Assembly (NCBI GenBank): GCA_012514415.1
Contig: JAAZAH010000319.1
Location: 1-8,804, forward strand
Reading direction: 5' to 3'
Origin: Sandaracinaceae bacterium
GTDB taxonomy: Bacteria > Myxococcota_A > Polyangia > Polyangiales > Houyiibacteriaceae
Length of the DNA: 8,804 bases
Position 1 is the first letter of the stretch. Every line of letters starts with the position of its first letter. Below are positions 1 through 5,987 of this stretch, piece after piece. The notes beneath the pieces are model-generated. The model ran no database searches. It was not told the DNA's origin and saw nothing but the letters and a program-made list of their open reading frames with translations. Made by a program: the position numbers and the translations under genes.

Positions 1-7
1 CGAAGAG

Positions 8-697
8 GTGTTTCGCTTCCCTCCTCCTACGCGCCTTCTCAAGATCCTCGTTGGTGGCCTCGCCGCGCTCTTCGTGGTGGAGGCGCTGACCGACAAATGG
101 TTCGGTCTCGGCCTCACGGCCATGCTCGCGCTCAAGGTCGGGAGCCTCTCCCCGCTCGCCATTCTAAACATCGCGACCTATCCCCTCGCTGTCTTCACGC
201 CGAGTGTTTTCGGGGTCTTGATCCAGCTCTTTTTCATCTGGTGGATCCTCGGGGATTACGAGAGGAATATGGGGACCGAGACGACGGTCATGCTCATCGT
301 CTTCGTCTCGCTCTTCACGGGGCTTGCCTGCTTCCTCGCGGGCCTCGCCCTTCCCATCCGAGCGCAATACTTCGCGGGACCTTGGCCGATGATCTCCGGC
401 GCCATCGCGTCGATGTGTTGGCGACTCCGCGGACGCGGCACGCTGAGCCTTTACGGGGTCATTCCGATGAAGGCTGAGCATCTGCTCTATGGGCTCGTCG
501 GTCTCTCTATCGTGAATTATCTGGTCTCGCAGAGCCTTCTTCAGCTCGTCGCTTCCCTCGCTTCCCTTGGAGGCGGCATCCTTTTTACGGAATGGACGCG
601 GCGGGGTGGTGGGTCGCGCATGCGGCGTCAGGTGCGCCGAGGCCTTCGCGCCATTGACGGAGGCCGAAGCAAGAAGCCCGAGCGATGGATGAACTAG
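8..697 (+). CDS. Rhomboid-fold membrane protein, probably a catalytically inactive pseudorhomboid
   Basis: This 229-residue polytopic inner-membrane protein has about six hydrophobic segments (roughly 11-27, 33-57, 62-82, 92-115, 124-138 and 158-192) and a basic cytoplasmic tail (198-226). The segment WWILGDYERNMGTE (78-91) matches the rhomboid 'LG..lE...Gs' signature after TM2, and MISG (128-131) falls where active rhomboids have GxSG, keeping the nucleophile-position Ser130. The later segment has ASLGGG (185-190) where active enzymes have AHLGG, so the catalytic His appears replaced by Ser186. The TM2 oxyanion His and Asn positions appear to be Gly69 and Gln73. Known pseudorhomboids bind membrane clients without cutting them, and a chaperone or scaffold role here is inference. 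GTG at 8 is the first start visible; the frame stays open to the window edge (two codons), so a slightly earlier start outside is possible. The gene overlaps the next one by 13 bases, which suggests translational coupling. Confidence 0.72.
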   Translation: MFRFPPPTRLLKILVGGLAALFVVEALTDKWFGLGLTAMLALKVGSLSPLAILNIATYPLAVFTPSVFGVLIQLFFIWWILGDYERNMGTETTVMLIVFVSLFTGLACFLAGLALPIRAQYFAGPWPMISGAIASMCWRLRGRGTLSLYGVIPMKAEHLLYGLVGLSIVNYLVSQSLLQLVASLASLGGGILFTEWTRRGGGSRMRRQVRRGLRAIDGGRSKKPERWMN

Positions 698-1056
698 TTC
701 GGCTCACGCTCCGCATCCTCACCGCCGCGTCAATCCTATGCGGAGGCGGCTGCACATTTCGCGAGCGTGTCGCTTACGAGGACTGCGTGCGAGCGCAGTG
801 TGATGGAGAAGGAATCCGATGCACCTCAGTCGAGGTCATCGTCGAGCCCACGCCCCGAAGCATCCGAATTTGCACAAAAAGCTGCGAGAGCGACGCCGAC
901 TGCCCGCCCGATCCGGGCACGGCGCTCCCCGGTCGATGCGTGGAGCTCGAGAGCACCGACAAGCGCTGCCTTCCGAGCTGCGAAACCGAATACGATTGTG
1001 CCATCCCGCTCCGCTGCGATGTCGACGAAGGCGTCTGCCTTCCCGAGCTGCTCTAA
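685..1056 (+). CDS. Small Cys-rich exported protein, probable lipoprotein
   Basis: This 123-residue protein has no recognised family. Residues 4-22 form a signal-peptide core after a short N-terminus, and Cys23 follows Gly-Gly-Gly, giving a weak lipobox that suggests lipidation. The mature part has twelve further cysteines. They include two related motifs: C63-x3-C67-x5-C73-x11-C85 (with CESDADC) and C95-x3-C99-x5-C105-x5-C111-x6-C118. Such 'C-x-x-D-x-D-C' modules are common in exported proteins of Myxococcota and relatives, and they are expected to form disulfides in the periplasm or outside the cell. The ATG lies inside the end of the rhomboid gene, with a purine-rich AAGAAG about 8 bases upstream as a possible ribosome site. 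The overlap implies co-expression. A link between this protein and the pseudorhomboid or the protease that follows is suggested only by position. Confidence 0.75.
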   Translation: MDELVRLTLRILTAASILCGGGCTFRERVAYEDCVRAQCDGEGIRCTSVEVIVEPTPRSIRICTKSCESDADCPPDPGTALPGRCVELESTDKRCLPSCETEYDCAIPLRCDVDEGVCLPELL

Positions 1057-1091
1057 GACGCGCGTCGCCCCGCGGGGGTGAACCACTCCCC
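1057..1091 (+). other. Palindromic cluster with a bulged hairpin between two genes
   Basis: Directly after the TAA of the Cys-rich lipoprotein gene come two perfect 10-base palindromes, GACGCGCGTC (1057-1066) and CCCCGCGGGG (1068-1077). The second overlaps a hairpin in which GGGGGTG (1074-1080) pairs with CAC and CCCC (1084-1086, 1088-1091) around an AAC loop, with T1087 bulged out. No T-run follows, so this is not a standard intrinsic terminator. It could be a processing site, an attenuator, or a structure that sets protease expression relative to the upstream pair. It ends about 20 bases before the protease start. Confidence 0.4.
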
Positions 1092-1110
1092 TCCTCCGTA
1101 GAAGTCGGAG

Positions 1111-2538
1111 ATGGCGGAGGAGAGCGAATACGGGCCGGGCGCTTCGGAGTCGAGCAAAAAGCGCAGCGTTCGGAGCGGGCGGAAGCTCATTCGGATCGTC
1201 ATCGCCCGTCACCTGCTCTTGGCGCTCGCCCTGCCCATCGCGCTCCGCGGAATGGGATGTGAGGCGGAGGTCATCCCACTTGCCGAAGAAAATCGGGCCG
1301 ACGATGCCGGAGTCGCGGGGCAATCGGCGCACATCGTTTATGGGAACGACGACCGCATCGACGTCTACGCTTCAAGCGATGAGACGCTTCGCGCCATCGC
1401 CATGAGCGCTACGGCGGCGCTTGTTCCCTACTCTCTCCTCCATTCCACTCCTCAAGGCATGGCGCTGCGCGGCGGAACGTTGGGAGGGAACGAAAACCTC
1501 TGTATGGACGAGCGCTTTCGCGATCAGCCCGTCAACGCGACGTGCTCCGCGACACTCGTCACAAAGGATCTCATCCTCACGGCAGGGCATTGCGTGCCTT
1601 CCGGCAGCTCATGCCAAGCGAACGCCATCGTCTTCAACTACCGCATGGCGGATGAACGCTCGCTCGCACGCATCACCGACGACGATGTGTACGGATGCAG
1701 CGAGATCATTGCCCGCGCGCACTCAAATCGAAGCGGCCTCGATTTCGCGTTTCTTCGCCTCGATCGCGAGGTGGCTCCACACCTCCGCCCCGTCGCGCTC
1801 CGGATGCCCCGAGGAAGCCTCCCGGAGAACACCCGCGTCGCCATGATCGGACATCCAAGCGGGCTCCCGGCCAAAATCGCCACTGGGGCGCGCGTGATGC
1901 GCTCGAGCCTCTTCGATGGCAACGTCTTCCTCGCCAACCTTGACGCATTCTCGGGGAACTCGGGCTCGGGAGTCTTCGATGAGACCGGCGCGCTCGTCGG
2001 TGTCCTCGTCTTCGGCCATGCGGACTATCGAGAGCGCGCGGGCGGAGCCTGCCGTGAAGTCGTGCGCCGCAACGATAGCGACGGATCCGAAGGAATCGTC
2101 TACGCCTATCGGGCCTTCGATCATCTCTGCGAGCGCTCCCCAAAGATCTCGAGTGTGTGCGAAACGATCTGTAGAGATCGCACTTGCATGGCGGACTTTC
2201 AGCTCCGGAGCGAGTGCAGCCCCGAGGATGAGTGTGAGACGCCGGATGGCTGGCGATGTGATCCCGACGATTATGGGTCGGGCGGCGCGTGCCAATGCGG
2301 CTGTGGCGCGCCGGATCCCGATTGCCTCCTTCCAAGCCGGCCCGTCATCGGATGCCAAGGCGATGAGGTCTGTTCGCTCAAAGGTGAATGCACCCCTCCA
2401 TCAGATAAAGATCGGCGGCTGCTCAGCGGCTGCAGCGCAGCGGACGCGGAGACCGCGCTCTATCCTTGGTTTGCGCTCGTTTTGGTGCTCGCGCTGTCGG
2501 GCTGGCGGCGAAGGCACCGATTGCGCCCGCCGCGCTAG
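1111..2538 (+). CDS. Secreted trypsin/V8-like serine protease with Cys-rich stalk and MYXO-CTERM-like anchor
   Basis: This 475-residue S1-type protease is predicted to act at the cell surface. A hydrophobic export segment (27-48) ends at a possible but poor lipobox, GMGC (Cys50). The protease domain spans about 140-335. Its triad is visible: TAGHC gives His160, DFAFLRL gives Asp211, and GNSGSG gives Ser284. The GHPSGLP stretch (247-253) is typical of V8-like members. Residues 340-430 form a Cys-rich stalk that includes CQCGCGAPDPDC (394-405). The C-terminus has a Gly-Cys pair (440-441), a hydrophobic segment (450-464) and RRRHR, matching the MYXO-CTERM plan recognised by myxosortases. The start is uncertain: ATG at 1111 gives a long polar N-region, has only weak AGAAG six bases upstream, and no better in-frame start precedes the hydrophobic segment. 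Substrate unknown. The frame ends about 120 bases before the next likely start. Confidence 0.85.
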   Translation: MAEESEYGPGASESSKKRSVRSGRKLIRIVIARHLLLALALPIALRGMGCEAEVIPLAEENRADDAGVAGQSAHIVYGNDDRIDVYASSDETLRAIAMSATAALVPYSLLHSTPQGMALRGGTLGGNENLCMDERFRDQPVNATCSATLVTKDLILTAGHCVPSGSSCQANAIVFNYRMADERSLARITDDDVYGCSEIIARAHSNRSGLDFAFLRLDREVAPHLRPVALRMPRGSLPENTRVAMIGHPSGLPAKIATGARVMRSSLFDGNVFLANLDAFSGNSGSGVFDETGALVGVLVFGHADYRERAGGACREVVRRNDSDGSEGIVYAYRAFDHLCERSPKISSVCETICRDRTCMADFQLRSECSPEDECETPDGWRCDPDDYGSGGACQCGCGAPDPDCLLPSRPVIGCQGDEVCSLKGECTPPSDKDRRLLSGCSAADAETALYPWFALVLVLALSGWRRRHRLRPPR

Positions 2539-2569
2539 TCGAACCGACCGCACACGGGCACGCATTTCG

Positions 2570-2590
2570 CTCTCGCGAGTCTCTTTTTTT
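2570..2590 (+). terminator. Possible weak intrinsic terminator after the protease gene
   Basis: Some 30 bases past the protease stop, a short stem (GCTC against GAGT, with one G-U pair and a TCGC loop) is followed within a few bases by a run of seven T at 2584-2590. This is the only intergenic T-run of this length I noticed. The stem is only about four pairs, so efficiency is doubtful. If real, it separates the first three genes from the two lipoprotein genes downstream. Confidence 0.3.
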
Positions 2591-2660
2591 CCCACACGAA
2601 ACTCATCGAACTCCGAGCGCGCGGGCACCGCCGAGACCCGATCTATGGTATCCCTTCGGC

Positions 2661-4502
2661 ATGCACGGATCGAGTGTCCAGCCGTTCCTCTCCCCGCGCT
2701 CTGAGCGCCAGAGCGTCCTGCGCTTCGGGTGGTCCCCTTCGTGGACCGTCCGAGCGCTGCCTCTCATCGCCCTCGCCCTGCTCTTTCCGGGCTGCTCAAG
2801 CTGCAATCAGAGCCGCGAGGTTCCTTTTGGGCTGGATAAAGAAGCCGCCGAGGCAAAGAGCGTGAGCGCCACAAATGAACGTGCCGATGAGGCCGCTCAA
2901 GAGGAGACGGTGTTCAAGGCGCTCGAAAGCCTCACCCTCGAGCCCGGCACCGATCGCGTGCGCGTGGCAGGCGACGAGTATGGCGCCCCCGCCGGAAGCT
3001 CCATCCATCTTCTTTTGGAGTTGAACGGCGGCGCCGAAGGAAACGCCTCGGCCTTTATTCTCGAGAGCGATGAGACCCATTACCGCATGAAAATCCTTGA
3101 GCGGCGTGACGGAACGCTCAGGCCATCCGAATTCAAATCGCTGGATCGCGCCGAAGATTGCGCGTTCAAAAAAGGCGGGCTCAGCCTCCCGGCGCCGAAT
3201 TTCGTGCTCTATAACCTCACGGAAGAATGCGCCTTTGGTGAAGGTTCGGCAGGCGGGGTCGCCAACCTCATTCCTTCTCCCCGCATCCGCAAAGCCATCC
3301 GAATCGCCGCACCGCGGAACGAAGACGAGAAGAGTTTTTCGCTCTCTCTCCGTGGCATCGACCGCGATGAGGATGGCTATACGGACCTCACCGCCGAGCT
3401 TCACGCCGAAGGAATGGAGGCGCTCACTCTGAATTGGCTGAACCGCCCTGGAGGTTTCATGCTCGTTGACCTTGAGCCCAAGCAGACGCTCGAGCGCCTT
3501 GAGGAGATCGGCCGGAGCGCCGTGGAGCCGTCGGCTGCTGCGCATGCGGCGCGCTCCCTCCTCCGCCTTTCGACTGCGCTCTGCCGTGAATCCGAGGCCC
3601 CCCGCCTCACCATCGACGAGCACCGCGGTCTTTCGTGCGGAAAGAACTACGCGCGCGTTGCCGAAGGCCTCATCGTCGGGGAACTCCTCCTTCGCGGAGA
3701 GCTTGACGAGGCCCTCTCTCTTGCGCGCGATTTACGCGAGCGCGGCGACGAGGAGCTGAACGCGATCTTGCGGGATGCATTCAAACTTCTCCCAGCCTCG
3801 GCCATCTCACTGAGCCGTCTGCCCCTCCCGGGTTCGCTTGATGGAGATGCATGGCTTCGCGGGCTCGCCTTCGATGAAGAAGGCGCACTTCTCATCGGCG
3901 GCTCCTCACCCACCAAGGTCGATCTGAGCAGCGAAGAGCCTGTGATCGTTCCAAGCGATGAGGCGCCCTACCCCGCGCGCGATCTTCTCGATCGATATGG
4001 CCTCGTATCGATCGAAACCGCTTGCTACGGCTCGCGCGTCGGTGTTCGGGCGCTTCGCCAAGACGAGGGAGCTCCGCCTCGCACCAAGCTGATTCCCATC
4101 GACGATGGGAGTGGCTGCGCCCCGGGCGCCCCGAAAGAAGAACCTTGGGAGGTGGTCGGCTGGGCGCCGCAAGGCGTCGTCGTCGAGCGCGGAAAACTCC
4201 GCCGCATCGTTCCCCTTGATGTCGAGGCCGCGCCCGCGGGTCAGCCCTTCGATCTCGGCGAAGAGGAGCCCCTTCCGAGTCCGATTCTCGGCCCACGCGT
4301 GAGCCGCGACGGGGAGGCTCGCCTCATCGCGATCCCTTCGGCCCTCATCGTCCTTCGCGACGGCAAGCCCAACCTCGTGCTTCGACACGAGGCTTGGGGT
4401 GAATCGCCCGAGATTCGCGCCGCCGCCCTCTCACCCTCCGGAGATCGCGTCGCAGCCGTCGTCGGAAATGATTTGTATTTCGGCAAGCTAAACGGCCGAT
4501 GA
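2661..4502 (+). CDS. Probable lipoprotein of unknown function with propeller-like C-terminal part
   Basis: I chose ATG at 2661 (613 residues) rather than the open frame from 2466, because that earlier start would run through the end of the protease gene and give an arginine/proline-rich N-terminus of unlikely composition. From 2661 there is a basic N-region, a hydrophobic core (about 32-43) and PGC at Cys45, followed by SSC, which suggests lipid attachment. I do not recognise the family. Residues 70-260 look like a mixed beta domain and contain DRDEDGYTD (234-242), a Dx[DN]xDG-type loop that resembles calcium-binding repeats. Residues 265-385 are helical, and 395-613 contain short strand repeats ending in a WD40/TolB-like blade (ALSPSGDRVAAVVGNDLYF). 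No clear Shine-Dalgarno sequence precedes the start, and the TATGGT at 2644-2649 could be a -10 box giving a very short leader. It ends shortly before the next lipoprotein, so the two may share a transcript. Confidence 0.75.
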   Translation: MHGSSVQPFLSPRSERQSVLRFGWSPSWTVRALPLIALALLFPGCSSCNQSREVPFGLDKEAAEAKSVSATNERADEAAQEETVFKALESLTLEPGTDRVRVAGDEYGAPAGSSIHLLLELNGGAEGNASAFILESDETHYRMKILERRDGTLRPSEFKSLDRAEDCAFKKGGLSLPAPNFVLYNLTEECAFGEGSAGGVANLIPSPRIRKAIRIAAPRNEDEKSFSLSLRGIDRDEDGYTDLTAELHAEGMEALTLNWLNRPGGFMLVDLEPKQTLERLEEIGRSAVEPSAAAHAARSLLRLSTALCRESEAPRLTIDEHRGLSCGKNYARVAEGLIVGELLLRGELDEALSLARDLRERGDEELNAILRDAFKLLPASAISLSRLPLPGSLDGDAWLRGLAFDEEGALLIGGSSPTKVDLSSEEPVIVPSDEAPYPARDLLDRYGLVSIETACYGSRVGVRALRQDEGAPPRTKLIPIDDGSGCAPGAPKEEPWEVVGWAPQGVVVERGKLRRIVPLDVEAAPAGQPFDLGEEEPLPSPILGPRVSRDGEARLIAIPSALIVLRDGKPNLVLRHEAWGESPEIRAAALSPSGDRVAAVVGNDLYFGKLNGR

Positions 4503-4598
4503 TGCGTTATGATCCGGATGAGACTCATTTTGTATCGACAGCACTGCTTTGAAATCATGCGCTCTTTGCTTCACGCCCCATCGAGCTTTCGCGGCGTA

Positions 4599-5933
4599 AT
4601 GAACTTCGCCACCCTGCACCCCATTCAAATCCGAATCTTCGCTTTTTCCGTTCTCTTTCTGGCGCTCGCGCTCAGCGCATGCGGCTCGCGTGAAGACCTC
4701 GCGTCCGCCCCATGTCAATCCGACGAAGCCTGCCGGGGCACGCGGATCTGTCACGAAGGTCGATGCCGTTTCGAGGAGGAAGTCCGCCGTGAGCTCGCGC
4801 TCGAAGGCGTCATCGAACCCGATGAAACCGGGACGATCGATCTCTCGGGCGAAGATGACCCTGCGCTTGATCCCGAGCATCCGGCTTTTGTCGAGAGCGC
4901 CATCTTCACGCCGACCGAACGCCAATTCATGGGTGGCCCCGCGCATACCGGACAAAGCCCCCATGCGGGCCCCGTCGAGCCTCCGACCGCGCGCTTCACT
5001 ATCCGCACGGGTGGGCGCATCACGGCCTCGCCGATCCTCGCCGAAGACGGCACGGCCTTTGTCGGCAGCCTCGATCGTCATTTTTTCGCGGTTTCTTCGG
5101 AAGGAAAGCTTCGCTTCCGCCATCGCGCCAGTGGTCGCGTCTATGCAGCCGCCGCCGCGATGAAAGATGGAACCATCGTCTTTGGGAGCGATGACGGCTA
5201 CATCACCGCGCTTACGCCCCTAGGCCAGACGCTCTTTCGCGTCCGCGTCAAGGGCTCGATCCTCTCGAGCATCACCCTCGATGAGCATGAAAATATCATC
5301 GTGGCGGCCGATGGCATCTTCGCTTTCGATCGCGAGGGAAATGAGCTCTTCCACTACGAAACCGCCTCGCAGATTCGGAGCGCCCCTTCGGTCCACCCCG
5401 ATGGGATGATCCTCTTTGGCACGGTCGAAGGGACGGTCGTCGCGCTCGATTCAGACGGAAGACTGCTTTTCGAAACCTCCGTCGGCTCGTCTGTGATCGG
5501 CGGCGTCGCCGTTGCACGCGACGGCAGCTTCTATGTGGGCACTGCGCTTGGCCACCTCGTCGGCCTCGATGAGCGGGGCCGCGAGTTCATGCGGTTCGCT
5601 ACAAACGCAGAAATTCGCGGGACGCCTGCCATCGCACCCGATGGAACCATCCTCGTCGGCTCGTACGATCAGCACGTCTATGCGATCGAGCGCGATGGGA
5701 CGCTCCGCTTCCGATTCGCCGCAAACGGGCGAATCCGCTCCTCCATCCGTGTCGACTCCGAGGGTCATGCCTATTTTGGCGCGCAGGATGGATTCCTTTA
5801 TGCAATTGATTCGGAGGGGGGACTCCTCTTTCGTGTGAATATCGGCGCTGATGTCGACACCTCCCCGGCGATCGCCGCGGATGGAACTCTCTATCTCGGT
5901 GCGGACGACGGAGTGCTCCATGCGCTCCGCTGA
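4599..5933 (+). CDS. PQQ/BamB-type eight-bladed beta-propeller lipoprotein
   Basis: This protein has 444 residues from ATG 4599. That start gives a compact signal peptide with a good lipobox, LSAC (Cys28). In-frame ATGs at 4509, 4518 and 4557 would add a long, unsuited N-region. A small disulfide-type module follows (Cys39, 45, 51 and 56), then an acidic linker (about 60-100). GGPAHTGQSPHAGP (112-125) matches the lead-in of PQQ-like propellers. From about 144 to the C-terminus there are eight blades of 38-40 residues with the pattern 'P-x-[IV]-x-x-DGT-[IL]-x-[VF]-G-x-x-D-x-x-[VL]-x-A-[IL]-x-x-x-G'; the N-terminal strand probably closes the ring with the last blade. Such propellers act as periplasmic or outer-membrane scaffolds, and BamB is one example. 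No PQQ-enzyme catalytic residues are evident, and no BAM genes lie nearby, so a bamB name is not justified. Confidence 0.85.
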   Translation: MNFATLHPIQIRIFAFSVLFLALALSACGSREDLASAPCQSDEACRGTRICHEGRCRFEEEVRRELALEGVIEPDETGTIDLSGEDDPALDPEHPAFVESAIFTPTERQFMGGPAHTGQSPHAGPVEPPTARFTIRTGGRITASPILAEDGTAFVGSLDRHFFAVSSEGKLRFRHRASGRVYAAAAAMKDGTIVFGSDDGYITALTPLGQTLFRVRVKGSILSSITLDEHENIIVAADGIFAFDREGNELFHYETASQIRSAPSVHPDGMILFGTVEGTVVALDSDGRLLFETSVGSSVIGGVAVARDGSFYVGTALGHLVGLDERGREFMRFATNAEIRGTPAIAPDGTILVGSYDQHVYAIERDGTLRFRFAANGRIRSSIRVDSEGHAYFGAQDGFLYAIDSEGGLLFRVNIGADVDTSPAIAADGTLYLGADDGVLHALR

Positions 5934-5963
5934 TCCCGCGCCCACTTTCTACAAAAAGACGGA

Positions 5964-5982
5964 TATCGGGCGTCTCCCGATA
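5964..5982 (+). promoter_or_regulatory. Hairpin immediately upstream of the rnr start codon
   Basis: TATCGGG (5964-5970) and CCCGATA (5976-5982) form a perfect 7-bp stem with a five-base loop. It ends five bases before the ATG and occupies the position where a Shine-Dalgarno sequence would be; no purine-rich ribosome site is visible there. The structure could limit ribosome loading or act as a cis target for RNase control. Other ribonuclease genes (rne and pnp in E. coli) are autoregulated through 5' leader structures, but nothing here proves that for this gene. The absence of a T-run argues against a terminator for the propeller gene. Confidence 0.45.
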
Positions 5983-5987
5983 CACTT

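Noticed and set aside
2644..2649. TATGGT as a firm -10 promoter element
   Set aside because: No -35-like hexamer lies at proper spacing, and it would leave almost no leader; kept only as a remark in the gene entry.
2466..2660. Longer reading frame in front of the unknown lipoprotein, overlapping the protease gene end
   Set aside because: It would overlap the protease by over 70 bases and give a Pro/Arg/Ala-rich N-terminus typical of off-frame translation; the signal peptide sits correctly after ATG 2661.
2796..3623. Long minus-strand open frame opposite the unknown lipoprotein
   Set aside because: It mirrors the codon structure of the + strand gene, which has a signal peptide and sensible composition; no recognisable domain on the minus strand.
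4509..4598. Earlier in-frame starts for the propeller lipoprotein
   Set aside because: They add up to 30 residues before a compact signal peptide and have no better ribosome site; ATG 4599 gives a normal lipoprotein signal.
4599..5933. Assignment as BamB of the outer-membrane assembly machine
   Set aside because: The fold fits, but the N-terminal Cys module and the lack of BAM or usual bamB neighbours make a specific name unsupported.
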